A DNA stretch of 64,000 nucleotides from Heligmosomoides polygyrus polygyrus (GCA_947396885.1 OX377204.1:87678728-87742727); one strand, 5' to 3'. Shown: positions 43,043 to 55,800, numbered from the stretch's first letter. The notes: generated from the sequence alone by a model not told the origin. Made by a program: numbers and translations.

Positions 43043-43851
43043 GGGCAGACATAACTCCAACGCCGCGCGAACAGCCCATGGCGACGCGCCTGTTGCGCAA
43101 CGAAATTGGACGAGTTGTCGCGGTCCGACTGCTTCCGACAGGGACGGCTAGTGTCTCGCGCTAGGGCGCCAAAGGGTGTACCGGCGACGTTAACCGCGCA
43201 GAAGAATGAAAGAGACAAGTCTGATGTCTCCTGGTGGGGAAGTGGGAGTGGTTGATACCAAAGTGCGGAGGGATTAAGAATCTACTTCAAATGAGTGAAG
43301 GGAAATGATCAAGGATCTGGTGAGGGAAATTTGAAGCAAGAACTGGGACGGGACTACTAACTAGACGTTTCGGAAGCAAATGTTTGTAGGTTTCTATTGG
43401 GAGGGGGGGGGGGGTGAACGCACTAATCCGTAGCTTTTCCCTTAATTCTAACTTTGCGCTGCACTTGACCGTCACAAACTCACTTGTGATCGTTCACGCG
43501 TAATGCCATTACTAAACACCTCTTTACCAAACAAGCAATGAAATAAAACTGTGCTGAATTGATCAACAACCCTGGCAGCTATCCTTTAAAAAAGTAGTTA
43601 GGAGCGTAAATTGAGGGAGACAACCTGAGGAATGGTAACCGAGACGGCGCAATCTACCTTTTGCAGAAAACATGGCGAACTGTGGTCCTGACGAGCAACA
43701 AACGCCAAAAAGCTAGGCAAGGAGCTTAAGCAGTGGTACAATGTCATGCTCCGCGGCTAACCATGCATCATCGAGCGCACGTCCGCGTTTCAGCGCCTCG
43801 ACGTCGCATGCGGCTAGCGCGCGACGTCGCGTTGGACTTACGTCCTGGAGC
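43043..43851. mobile_element. TIR element bounded by a 13-bp direct repeat
   Basis: The left part (GCAGACATAACTCCAACGCC..) and the right part (CGACGTCGCGTTGGACTTAC..) are imperfectly inverted. CGATCAACAACGG occurs at both edges (43030-43042 and 43852-43864). Same family as the sequence around 10156-10310 and 13380-13560. No frame recognised; a G tract is near 43401. Confidence 0.55.
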
Positions 43852-43874
43852 CGATCAACAACGGCCCGAAATTT

Positions 43875-44190
43875 CAGCCCTGAGGTTAGGTTGAGGCACG
43901 AATCTGAAGTTTGTTTTTGAAGTATCGATCGCCATCAATCGATTTTGATCAAATTATCGACGACGAACGTGGATGAGGTTTAGACGGGCAGAGACTTTAG
44001 CCCTGGGGGAACCGAGGTTGCTGAACACGAACCTGGAGTTTGTTTTTAAGGTATCGATCGCCATCAGTCGATATTGGTCAAATTATCGATTTTCTGCGGA
44101 TGACATCCAGACGGTCAGAGACTTCAGCCCTGAGGTTACCGAGGTTGATAAACACGAATCGTTCATTCAAAAAGGTTTATGCACCACCTT
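43875..44190 (+). repeat. ~125-bp tandem repeat, 2-3 units
   Basis: CAGCCCTGAGGTTA, TAGCCCTGGGGGAACC and CAGCCCTGAGGTTACC at 43875, 43998 and 44125. Each of the first two is followed by a TATCGATCGCCATCA segment; the third unit is cut short. Confidence 0.75.
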
Positions 44191-44469
44191 ATCGTAATCG
44201 CGTGCGTTGCTCCGCCATCTATAGTGGGGAAGACAATTTACATGGTGCAGACAGGGTCTGTTCATAGTGTGCGAAGCTAGCAACGAAAACAGCTATCGCT
44301 ATACCGTCTGCGATCTATATACGAGCCCTCTATCGAACACTCTCCAGCAACGTCTCCATCCGTACCTGTCGCGTGATAGAGAGTTCCAACGGATTCTATT
44401 TGGCTTTCAGCAGTTTCGACAAACAGTGACAGGGAGAAGTCTGTAATACCTGTTGTCCTGTTGATCATC

Positions 44470-45440
44470 GAGTAGCTTGGCGTCGCAGCTTGTCCATTCG
44501 TCCCTATCGCGTGGCAGAGTGCTCCAATGTATCCTCCTCACTCGAGGGTACGGTGAGCGTCATATCGTTCGCTTAGGTCTTTCACGAAGAAGTTCGACCA
44601 ATCGCAGGTTTCGGCCAACCGCAGATGACCGTCCTGGTGTTCTCTTGATATTCCACGGAATTAAGTCGGTGACGGCTCTCGTCCAGCGGGTGTCAGTGAA
44701 GCGCATAACAAGTCCGGCCCACCTAATTTTCTACGACTTGGCTAATGTGACGGGTACGAACGTAGACGAAGCTTGAACGTCTGGAGACTTTCTCCTACCT
44801 CCGTGGTCGTGTCACTCGAGTATCGTCCTCTCGATTCCACGCTGCCAACGCTGATCGCGTGTTCAGCCTCCTTTCGTATGGCCCCTGGTCTCTTAGGCGT
44901 TTGTGAGAGCAGGAAGAACAGTGGAGTCGAATAGGTGGGCACGGAGTCGTACGTTCTTCGCCTTCTTCACCACTTCTTCGATGCTCTTAAAAGACCCTGA
45001 AGCCGCTCGTTTCCTCCTGCTCAGCTTCAGGTTAGTTCGTTGGCCATGTTGACTTCGCGACCCAGATAACTTAAGTGGAGCACTCGGAGATGATATTTAT
45101 TTTGCTGGGCGAGAGTGGGTCATCAGAAACTGGTCCTTTCCTCATGAACACCGACTCCGCAAGATTCAGCTGCAGTTCAACGTTTCCACATTAGCGCCGG
45201 GATGGAGGTCGGCCAGCATTCGATCAGCCCGGTGAATGCTCGGCGTGATGAAGACGATGTCGTCAGCGAGGCGTGGCTTGCGCAATTGTCGACCGTCAAC
45301 GTTCACTCCCATGCCTTCTCATTCTAGGTGGCGATTGACGTCTTCGAGGGCGAAATTGAAGAGCCTTGGGGATACGGCATAGATCCACAACGTATTCCTA
45401 TTTATGAATGCTGGGTGGAGCAGATGCGAACTTTACAGTA
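44470..45440 (-). mobile_element. LINE family B, copy 2
   Basis: Reverse complement of the 11800-12680 type: read right to left it gives WEGMGVNVDGRQLR.., [37 protein letters not shown], then SRRKRAASGSFKSIEEVVKK and KNVRLRAHLFDST. It includes the stretch that is palindromised in copy 1, in its normal form (44960-45030). Stops and frameshifts throughout. Confidence 0.8.
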
Positions 45441-45815
45441 AGTGCTAGTATAGCAGCACAGTGCCCTCCGAAACAATTAATATGAAGCATATCATTACAC
45501 AGCCTTAACGTGGGCGTTGGTTTTCGCCTTTATGAGCGTCAGATGAATTGCCTCATGTTTTGACGACAAATTTCATAGCGAAGGACTACACCTGTCCAGA
45601 CTATTCTTCATCAAAGCAATAAAATCGCAGCAGTGAAGGCTGTGTACTCGTAGTGTTGTTCGATGCTCGTCGGGGTGGTATTAGCTGAAAGTCTATAGCG
45701 ATTCACTGTAGTTCGATTCTAAGAGGCGCTTCATTTAGGTTCTTGAATTTCCTTGCCGCAAGGCGGAAGTCGTATCGCTGCCTTCCCAATCAGGTGATTT
45801 ACACTTACTACTCAC
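45441..45815. other. Unassigned sequence
   Basis: Intergenic, no recognisable frame or repeat. Confidence 0.3.
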
Positions 45816-45818
45816 TTT

Positions 45819-46113
45819 AAGGATAAAAGGATAAAGGACAGCGTTACCCTAGCCCTTTTTGGGATACGCCACTCGCTACTTCACGAGATGTCGTGAAGGC
45901 GATTTGAATGCGTCATTGGCCACAAAATTAGTTGCGGTGGTCGGCCGACGAACAAGTGAACAGTGCTTCATCCTTCCCAGACAAGTCTGGCACCAATCCA
46001 CCGACCAAGGGGGATGGAAGGCTTGGTTGGAATGACGGGAAATCATGAAACTGGAACCTGGTATCAGGTACACGCGACAGCCGGCACCTCCTCCGACTGC
46101 GCTACGCGCGCCA
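45819..46113 (-). repeat. SINE family S1, copy
   Basis: AAGGATAAAAGGATAAAGGA tail at the left; head on the reverse strand with TAGCGCAGTCGG (box A) near 46100. Confidence 0.8.
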
Positions 46114-46367
46114 ACTACTTAATGTACTTAATTTAATCAAATTTCTGACTTTAATTGAATACATAGCAATGAAATGCATGTCTGATATGAAATGTCTCAT
46201 GTACATTTTTCCACTTTGTAAATCTAAATTGTAGAAACAATCATAGAATGCAGAACGAACATCCTTCAAATCATAGCAAACATGGTGTAGACCAACCAAT
46301 AACGATTTTCCACATTAAAAATTATATTTACATTTTCAGTAATATTTCAGAATTACGATTAGTCTAT

Positions 46368-47100
46368 TGGGTGCGCCAAAATAACGGGTTGAAGTTTTTT
46401 TATCATAACTGAAAAATGCTTGACAATTTCGATGAATAATCAACAAATAACAACAACATACACTCACTGCAACAGCATGTTCGACCGGTTTCGAAGTGGC
46501 CTCCCTTGGCGCGAATGCAGAGGGCCAAACGTTTCTCGAAGTTTTCTGCTATGGGCCGCAGGCCATCAGGAGACAAACGGTCTCATTCTCGACGCAAGGA
46601 TCACTTCAAAGACTCGAGACTGCGACGACGTTTCGCACAGGCCCTTGACTCCAAAACTGACCACACGCTGTAGTCCCTAGGGTTTGGGTATGGGGTTTGG
46701 GGATCATTCCTCAGATTTTATAAAGTCGGGTGAGTTGGCCTTGCACCACTCCTGCGTGTTCTTTGCTTTATGCGTTGGCGCGGAGTCCTGTTGAAACGTC
46801 CAATGCGTGTTGCCGAAGTGCAGTCGAGCTCAAGGAAGGATCACAGCCTGAAGAATGTTTCGCCGGTATACATCTTGGTCAATTGTCACTCCTCGGTCCA
46901 CTGAACGGATACTCTTTACAGATGAGAAGCTGTTCACCGTGGAGGAGGGACACAATCGCCAAAATGATAGGATCTGGTCCACAAAGGACTCGGACACCTC
47001 CATCGTTGAACATGGCCAAATCCACAATCGGTCATGGTATGGGGTGGAATTTGCGCCAGTGGCAAATCACACATGTACTTTGTGCATGCAAGCGGTGTTT
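46368..47100. pseudogene. mariner-like transposase in two oppositely oriented halves, M5
   Basis: The plus strand from about 46897 reads RILFTDEKLFTVEEGHNRQN.. and SVMVWGGICASGKSH with the first catalytic Asp. The minus strand from about 46893 leftward reads VDRGVTIDQDVYRRNILQAV, then THWTFQQDSAPTHKAKNTQE with the second Asp, then a C-terminal region. Intact relatives have these parts in one direction, N-half first. The probable terminus GGGTGCGCCAAAATAACGGG is at 46370. The family differs from M1-M4 (QQDSAP type). Confidence 0.75.
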
Positions 47101-47109
47101 GGGTCCAGA

Positions 47110-48035
47110 AGAGGTGTCCCACAATGGGGGTGGGAGGACGCAAGGGGGGGGGGTAACAGTAAGGGTAGGACCTTTAATGGGAGCCAGTGAAGGGAGACCA
47201 ATAAAGAATACCACTAAGGTGAGAGTTGGGGGGGGGGGCAGGGTAGTAAGGGGGAAGTGAACGGGAACCAGTGAAGTGGGAGGGTCCTGTGAAGGAGGAA
47301 TCGGTAAAGGGGGAACCAGTAATGAGGACCAGTGAAGGGGCTGCCAAAAGAGGGAGGACCAGAGAAGAGGGGACCAGTGAAGGTGGGACCAGTAATAGGA
47401 AGGGGGATCAGTGGAAGGAACCTGTAAGGGCAGACATGTACTTTTTCTCACTCCAACGTGTATGTGACAAGAACGTCGTACAACGTGCGTCTAGATCAAG
47501 AAGATGTGCCACAGATCAAACATTGCGAAGCATGCGTTGGATTCTCAGATGACCTTTTAAGGTCAGCGAGCGTGTGCGTGTACATGCGTCTCACTCTAGC
47601 TACTGATCGTACCTTACTCGCCCGGCATTGTGCAGGCAGAGATAGTCACATTTTTCTGCCTGCCTCTACCTGCAAATGGGTAAGGTGTTTTGTGTATTGT
47701 CGGGGGCGGGGAGAGGGGGGGGGGTAGAGAGAATGACTTCGGGAGTCGGAGGATTATTATTGCCGTCGGACATTTAGCGGTATAGAGCTTCACAAGATTA
47801 TCACAATCTGTTTCTCGTCACGTAGAGAATGTGTACCTTAGAGAATAAATCGGAGTGCGATAGAGGGTGTATAGGCGTCATAGGAGCAGTTTTGAAGATT
47901 GTGCACTACTGTCCTGCTTTCCCGTAAAACGAGTTTTTCACTGTAACACAAGAGAAGGCCTAGACGGGGTGTTCTATTCTCGGGGTTTGGGGGCGAAGCC
48001 CCCAACCAGACTTTTGGCGGCCGCTAGGCGTCTGG
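47110..48035 (+). mobile_element. Helitron-like element 3 (5' end not placed)
   Basis: Arrays of GGGACCAGTGAAGG units (47150-47430) and a short 42-bp-type stretch (47450-47520). The 3' end holds TTTGGGGGCGAAGCCCCCAA and ..GGCGGCCGCTAGGCGTCTGG, followed by T at 48036. Its 3' end lies exactly inside a mariner right end (48036-48094). Confidence 0.65.
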
Positions 48036-48094
48036 TTGAGTTATAAAGAGATAAAGAAATTTGTTGAATTTGTCTCATTACTTTTGGCCCACCC
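48036..48094 (+). mobile_element. Solo right end of an M1-family mariner
   Basis: TTGAGTTATAAAGAGATAAA .. CTCATTACTTTTGGCCCACCC then TA: the same as the last 60 bases of M1. The rest of that mariner is cut off by Helitron-like element 3. Confidence 0.8.
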
Positions 48095-48109
48095 TAATAA
48101 ATACTACGA

Positions 48110-49330
48110 TTGCAAAGGCTGAACGACTCCGTGACTCGGACCACGGACTCGCGACTGACTATCCCACAGCTTTTCCTTGTTCGTTTTTATAATAAGGACT
48201 TTCTTGAGAATGTCGTCACGGGAGATGAATCCTGGGTCTCCCTCGGTAGCCATTCTCGGAAGGCCCAGTGGCTCCCTCAAGGAGAACCACAACCTTAAGG
48301 CGGGCCTTCCTCCAGAGGAAGGTACAGGGTGCGTAAAAAGTATTGACGCACCTACTTTTTGTTTCAGCTCCAGCTTTCTCTTTCTACCCCTCTAGGTTTT
48401 TGTGTGTTATTTTTGTTGTCTGTATTGTGCTCAAAAAACACTCACGAAAAAACTGAAGAAACATGATCGTCATCGCTACGGTGGCCCTTTTTTGTCTGTT
48501 ACCCAGACAGCTGAATACTTCCTTAACAAGAGAATTAGGCGCTGTTCGAAACGGTTGGTGAGGAAAGAGGCCAGCAGCCCAAACGTCAGCCACGGCTCTG
48601 TCATAACAGATGATGATTACAATATGTTCAAGCACGATAAAGTTCAAATCCAAAATTATCAATCTCTGTCCGATAACGGCAAACGGATAAGGCGCGCAGA
48701 TGTGGACAGCTTCTCAGACGAGCACAGCTTAAACGTGAATCCGCTGGATTACTCTTTTTAGGCGATTTTGGAGAATGAGGTCTGGGCTACTTTCAACAGA
48801 AGTGACCAGTCGCAGAAGGCTACCCTGTTAAAAGCACGGAACGAAATCCAAGCGAGTACTTGCGGCGCGTGCTCATGAATTTTTCCGTCGTTTTCGTTCC
48901 TGTATTCTCAGTAAAGGAGCCAATGTCGATTACGAGTTATTCTATCGTGTTTGCAAGATCATTTTCCATATTTCCCAAGTGAATATTTTAAAGCTTACTG
49001 CGCAATACTATTTCCACAGCCGTCATTTACTGCATCAATACTTTTTACGCACCCTGTAATGCTGTGCTGTTGATGGGATTCTCGAGGAATGCTCTATTAT
49101 GAGCTCCTTGACGACGGCACCGCAGTAACTTCGAATATCTACGCTACCCAGCTGCAGAAGCTGAGCGAGGCCATGTCGCGCTAATGTCTACCTTCTCCAC
49201 GACAATGCTCGTCCCCTACTTTGCAAGGACGTCAATGCTTCAATATATAAGGGGTTTGATGTCGCGCTAGCTGCAAGCTGGAAGAAGCTAGATGAAGCTT
49301 GTCTGCAGTGCTATGGCAAAGTTCCATCTG
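48110..49330 (+). pseudogene. mariner transposase relic M6, interrupted by a smaller element
   Basis: FLENVVTGDESWVSLGSHSR with the first Asp is before 48324. After 49057 it continues MLCC, stop, WDSRGMLYYELLDDGTAVTS.., then [14 protein letters not shown] with the second Asp. Removing 48325-49056 plus one TA joins the two parts in frame. The C-terminus is lost. Confidence 0.8.
48325..49056 (+). mobile_element. Non-autonomous DD-transposon nested in M6
   Basis: 732 bp with TIRs CAGGGTGCGTAAAAAGTATT and complement, and TA on both sides (48323-48324, 49057-49058). It keeps an N-terminal piece with a helix-turn-helix-like RRCSKRLVRKEASSPNVS and a C-terminal scrap (LNVNPLDYSF, stop, AILENEVWAT). 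The catalytic middle is deleted. It resembles the M5 family. Confidence 0.85.
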
Positions 49331-49334
49331 AATC

Positions 49335-49715
49335 GTGACTTCACTCGGAAAATCAGCCTTCACGTTCGAGGTATTTGACCACATCAGAACATCGGACGAT
49401 GCCGTGAAACAGTGTCACCCCTTAAGAAGAGGTGGAGGAATAGTAGACAGAGAAGGAATACATTGTCTCGGTTGTCGTATAGATAGATTGGGAAGTATTC
49501 TCACACAGTACCAGGTGTTTATGTTTCGACCCTATTGCCTTAGCCGTCCAGCTGTTTAGCAGACTACATACGACATGATTAAGGTGATGCGGTTAATAAT
49601 ATTTCAGCCGGTACTTGCTCGATTTTATGTCTCGTCTTGTAAAGGACGTTACTGCGTTTGTGCATTCGAGTCTCTTGGAGTATAGAGATTCACACACGTT
49701 CATAGGGAAACACAA
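49335..49715. other. Unassigned sequence 3' of gene 3
   Basis: No recognisable gene; a 74-codon plus-strand frame shows no domain. Confidence 0.3.
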
Positions 49716-49719
49716 AAAC

Positions 49720-49725
49720 TTTATT
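49720..49725 (-). promoter_or_regulatory. Poly(A) signal AATAAA of gene 3
   Basis: TTTATT on the plus strand, 102 bases past the minus-strand stop codon of gene 3; the same spacing as for genes 1 and 2. Confidence 0.7.
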
Positions 49726-49826
49726 GATAAACTCTGTAAAACCTGCAGTGCAGTTGAGAGGGGCTCTGCAGATTTTTGAGCAGGTTATTTTTACATTTTT
49801 TTAGCACATTTTCGTTGTCGTGAAAA

Positions 49827-52800
49827 TTATTTTCTTGTCTTCCCTTTCACGAATCTGGGATCGACATAGTACACATTCACCTAAAAACATTTAGTTAAAT
49901 TATAAAATTCAAAATGAATTAATATTTGAAGGCATTAACAACATTGTTTTGAGAATGAAAACTTTAATGAGCGCTGCAACATGTTGTAAAAATTTCATTC
50001 AAAGCATGTAAATTCTGTGAAAATGTTAGAAATAATTTTCGAGCTCTCTTTGACTGAGTGCAAAGCGACCCGGGGGGGTCACCTCATAAGAGGTGTCACT
50101 AGCACGAAAAAAGAAACGATGACACTCTGTTAGTAAAAGAAACAAACAAACAGTGCTAGAGCTCAACTGACGCGGAAGGGAGCACAGATTTGGGCACGGG
50201 AAGGGACTTCAGGGTGTGGCTCGAGTGACGCGTCCGTGTTAAAATCGCCCACATCCTGGAGTTCCTTCCCTTGCTCTATTCGGAAGCGGATACCAGGCTG
50301 TCCAATAATTCCTGTCCGAAAATTTTCAAAATTCTATAATTTTCCTTAGAAGTGTTATAATAACAGGCAAGTGTAAAAACCTTCTAGAAGGTTCTCCAGA
50401 GTTCCACGCTAGGGGTATATAAGGCGCAGTCGCCGCGTTTAGCTACCATTACAAGCTAAAATGGACCAAGGTCGAATTCGTACGTTCGTGTACTACGACT
50501 GTCGTCCGCATGCAAGGAGTTTCTCGAGGACCTGGTCACTGGGGATGAGAGCTGGGTCTCTATGACAACGTCGCCCGCCGTGCCGTCTGGATCCCGCGCG
50601 GAGAAGAGCCGCCGACGAGGCCGAAAGCCGACCTGCACCGGCTGAAGATCATGCTCTGCTGCTGGTGGGACGCCAAGGGCATGCTGTACTTCGAGCTGCT
50701 CCCGCAAGGCAGGACGGTCACCGCCTCCATCTACACTGATCAGCTGGAGAAACTAGCCGCCGCCATCCGAGAAAAGCGTCCCCGACGGGCCTCGGTCCAC
50801 CTGCTGCACGGCAACGCGCGCCCCCACGTGGCGAAGGAGACCCAGCAGAAGTTGGCGACGCTCGGCTGGGAGACGGTTGCCCATCCGCCGTATTCCCCGG
50901 ACATCGCCCCCTCCGCCAACCACTTGTTCCGCCCGCTGAAGCACCATTTGGCCGGAAGAAAATTCACCAACTACGACAACCTCAAATCCTACATCGCGGA
51001 ATTCTTCGAGTCGCAGCCCCCGGAGTTCTGGGCGAAGGGCATCGGCGACCTGCCCAATCGATGGGCCACTGTTGTGGATAACTGTGGTGATTATATTGTT
51101 GATTAGACTTGTTCTTCAATAAAGTTGAAAAAATTTAAAATGGTGAAATTTTCGGACAAGAATTATTGGACAGCCTGGTAAAACACGGACCTGTAATCCG
51201 AAAGAAGGAGGTGAGAGTGTATTAACATTCGTTGTATGCAGAAGCGCACAATGGGTGAGCGCAACGGCGCGGCATGGTGACTCCCCCTCCCCTCTCTCCC
51301 GAGCCGCTTTGCGCCCAGAATTAGAGCGAAAGTACAGGGTAGGGTCTGCTTGGAATGTATCCAAAGCTCGTCTCGTAAGTACGGCCACATCTTTCAACTA
51401 TTTTTGGTTTTAATCTTCTGCATGACAAACGCCTAATTTTATTTATGTGTGTTTATCGACTAGGTCCTCCTATAGGAATACCCCTAACAAGGACAGCCCC
51501 CAAACCTGAGTGGTGAGCTTTTGAGATGCAATTTTTACACGATGTGGGGCCCGTTGATTAATCCAAAACTGTAGTTAATTTTTTCGGAAAAAAGGCGTGT
51601 GAAAAGTGAGCGCAAAGTTCAACACGCCCTGCTGCTACCCCAACGAATGTGATAGGTTAGTGCAGTGGATGTCGATGTCGCCTCTCGGGCGCACCGGGTG
51701 GGTTTTATGGTTCGGTCCCGGTGTCGCCAAGGTTTGCGCTCACAGGTGCCAATTTGCACATGACAGTGCTTTTAGTAAGTAAATATCGCCCTTTTAGGAC
51801 TTCATTTGAGTTACCTCTCAATGAATCGTATTTGAACTGTATCATATCACTAGTCCCGCCTGACGCTAGAAGTTTTGATCGCAACAAAACATCGCTGTAA
51901 CAGCTTACATCCTCGGTACCAGCCAGTTGAGGCTTAAAGAAACTGATTTGAATCAGTAGATACCGTAAATGCACACGAAACCATACACTTTTGCCTCCAG
52001 CTACGGTGAACAGTGGTCCTTTACGGCAACAGCCTGTCAGGTTAGTCGCCCTTCGCAACTCCCATATCTGATCTTGTCTCACTTTTCCTTAAGAAATGTA
52101 TTCTGTAGAATGAAGTGATGTTTGAGCGGGTAGTTCTGCGAATGTTTCCGACTTTTCCAGGCTCCGAAGAAGGCGAAAGTCGCCGAAACGTCAGCCTAAT
52201 AAAAGACGTTAACAATCTTGGTGAACAGCTCAAGAAAACTGCATCGAAACCATACACTTTATAGGATACGTCATGAATTTGGTTTGATAGCGATAAATGC
52301 ATAACCCTAAAATGTATTATTCTCCTGAATTTGTTTAAAATGAATCAAATGAAGGACCAAAAAAGCTATATCTACTTATTGAAAGCATTAATTGTGTACA
52401 AAATAACTCTTGCAATCACGCAAGCACATGGTAATAATAACGACCTGATGTGTGCAGAAACTTTGGCGACACCGAGGACCGAGCTATGAAACCCACTCGG
52501 TGCGTCGGAGAGGCGACATCGCCACCCACTGCGCCAACCGACCACACTCGGGTCGGGGGATCGCGCAAGGCGTGGTGAACTTCGCGCTCACTTTTCACAC
52601 GGCTTTTTTTCGACCACAGAAGAGAAATCCGAAGAAACTAGCAATGGTTTTGGAGTCCCCAGGCTCGACCCATACGGTAAAAATTTCATCGCAAAAGCTC
52701 ACCGCAAGTTCGGAGGCTCTCCTTGTAAGTGCTCCAACCCATCTGCTTTTTCAGCGCACGTTGAGTAATTATAAAGGGCAAAACACCGATGCCCATGGAT

Positions 52801-55800
52801 GGTGAGCGCAGATTGTAATATAGGGCAAATGCGCTTTGAATTTTTTTTCACGGGTTACTTTGGATGTACAGCACATTCTATGCGTGGTTGGAATAACGCT
52901 GTTTGTGCCCCTCACCAATTACTTGCTTATTTATTACACGCAGCGAGATGCGTTGAATAACAGCAGCTCACATGTACCATTTTCACGTCAAATTGATACT
53001 TTTCAAATCGAATTGGGCAGTTCCCATGGCAAATTTGACACTATTCTAAAGAAACTTGAATGCAAAAAGAACGCCTTCCAAATCGGACTGAGCTTCTTAC
53101 AGTTTCAACTACAGGCTCTCCAGCATGGTTAGAATAATGTTTTGATCAAAGAAAATTTGGTAAACTTTCCTTGAAGTTGTTTATCCTAGCTGTTCAGATC
53201 TGTGCAATAGTTTATGTAACATTTTTAGTGTTTGAGAAAAATATTAAGTTAAAATTTATGTTAAGGCGCAATGAAGAGCAATCATTTTGTGTATTAAAAA
53301 ACAGGTCGTTCCATGCCCTCAATTAGCTAATTGCAATGTTTAATTGATAGGTCGTAAAAGTGTATGAAGTATGTGTCAAGGTCAAGGATATGTGTGTTCT
53401 TCACAATCGTTTTTGTTGTATCGTTTACAATTGTGAAACTCCATGCAATGCAAACACAAATGTTGCTATCAGTCGAAAAAAAAATGGCGACGTTTTGAAT
53501 GGGGGCACGGCGCAATCTCTTTTCTTTTAGCATTAAACATGTACGTCTTCCTGCCTTAAAAATGAAAATTTAAAAAATTTCAAAAAAAGTGTGCACGTAT
53601 TGGACACATAAATCTTCAAGGAAAATCATACTTTTCATTGAAAAAATGTCCTAATCTTTTTGTAGAGTCTATGTTAATGAAGAAGAAGCTCACTTCAATT
53701 TGGAAGAGTTCATTTTAATTGAAGAAGTCTTAGGCCCAGTTTATACTTTGACGCTACGGGATGTGAAGTGGCCAAATTGATTGATCGCGTCACTCAATCA
53801 ATATGGGCACTATACGTGGCGTCGCGTCGCTCGGCGTCGAAGTATGAACGGGGGGCTAGCTTAGGTCCTTAGACTAGATTAAAAAATGTCCAGTTTGATT
53901 TGAAAGTGTCCGATTCGACGTGGAAATGATATTAGGGTGTCCCATAATTTTCTGGGCTAGCACATAAGTGTTGAACCATAAATGTTTGGCGCGCTACAAC
54001 TTCTTTATACAAGATCCAAACGGATTGTTCTCTTGGCGCACCAACGCAATTCGAATACGTTTCGCAACAGCATATCGATTACCTCTATCGGCCTACTGCC
54101 CGCACTTCGGCAATTTCTTGAAATTGAACTTGCCGACTGTCGAAATCGCGACTTGTTTCTTCATCGCTTTCGTTCTGGACTGTCTGCGTACGCTGCTCAC
54201 AAAGCTATCGTTGCTTTGTTAGGTCCATACGCCTGCAGCAAGTCAACGGGAGAAACTAGGTCCATTTGTTTCCGGAAGGGAATGCACAGCATCACGGGCA
54301 AGAAGCATACTGGAGGACCGATCGGATCGTGGTAGTGAACTACTCCTTTTTATCGGATAGGCAGGCGATTACAGCAAACTTGATCATTGAAGATATGCTG
54401 GAAATGAAGCATAAGCTGCACGAGAAGTACCCGAGATTTGATGCTATTTGAGTGTTGATAGATAATGCACAACAACATCGAGCGAAATGTACGCAGGAGA
54501 CGATGAGTGGTGAATCTGTCGAAATTGTGACACATCCGGCGTATTCACCAGATAGCAGCCCTTGTAACTATGCAGCATTCAGAAGTCTTGCTCACTTTTG
54601 CATGAACAAACGATGTTCGCAACTTCAATAAGTTCAGTGCGCAATCGACGAAAGGATTGGCAGTAGGCCAGCTTCTTTCTGGGAGAGTGCAACAAACTCT
54701 CTTCTTAATCGTTGGAGAAAAGTTGTGGCCACAGATGGAGAATGTATTGATTGGCTAACCTTTGTCATTATCTTGTCGTAAATTTTAATAAAAATGGTAT
54801 GATAGCACAGAAAATTATGGGCACCCTAATATATTGAAATGCAAATCGTTTTAGGTGTTGTTAATATATTATCGTACTTTCATATTTTCTTTGGTGCAAT
54901 CCTAGTTGGTGGTAGCCGCAACACTATCTGTGGAGACTTTCCTGAGGAAGGCTTCCTACCACGTTTCTAACCCACCTACACGTGAGCTGTTATATCTATG
55001 TTCTATTTCAATGAAAAACCTAGCGCCAGGCGGAACTCGAAATCGCATTCCCTGTTTGGCAAGAAGGAAGCTTATGCCATTAAACCAGCGGCTCTATTGA
55101 ATCGAATGCAACATCCACACCTCGTCAAACCGCCAGTCTGGTCCCAATCACAGAAACTTTGCTTTTGGGCATCATTCTCTTTGTAAAGGTTGCTGCATTT
55201 GGTGAGATTTTTTTAGCGAGTTCATTTTGACACTCGATCCACTGTAGGCTCCCGGTTCGTATTGCTTTGTGGATTACTGTTGCTTTAGTGCAATTGATCG
55301 TATTTAAGAAATTGAAGTCTTACTCGCTGCCTTTTCCTGAATATGCAAATAATAATGCCGGCTAACAGTAGAAGTGTGGACGAGAGTCCCACGACTGCAA
55401 GGATCACAAGCTGCGAATCCCTGAAAGCGATTAAATAGGAAGTCTCTTTTATCAAACGTTAGGACACAGGGTGTGGCTCAGGGATTTACTTAGAATTTGC
55501 ATTCAAGTTGGGCAGCACAAGGAATCCTTGTGATTTATGCTGATGCTTTATCTGGGAAATTCTTATATTAATTAGTCAAAATAAGGAGTATTGTTTCTGT
55601 ACACTTGAGACCCTCATTAGAAAACTGCAATTTTCTCTCATTTGTTCATGTTGACAGATTTTGCTTCAATTCGAAGACCCTAACATCTTCCACGCTCTCC
55701 ACCAAAGCATACATTTGTTTATGATTGAGCGTTCGTCCCACATCGAGGTAGAGTCCACTTGCTTGGAATGTGAATGACATTTATTTCTGTCAGCAGTTTG

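Noticed and set aside
52140..52190. GAAGAAGGCGAAAGTCGCCGAAACGTCAGC-type segment
   Set aside because: The CGAAACGTC motif is common in invertebrate repeats; alone it does not define an element here.
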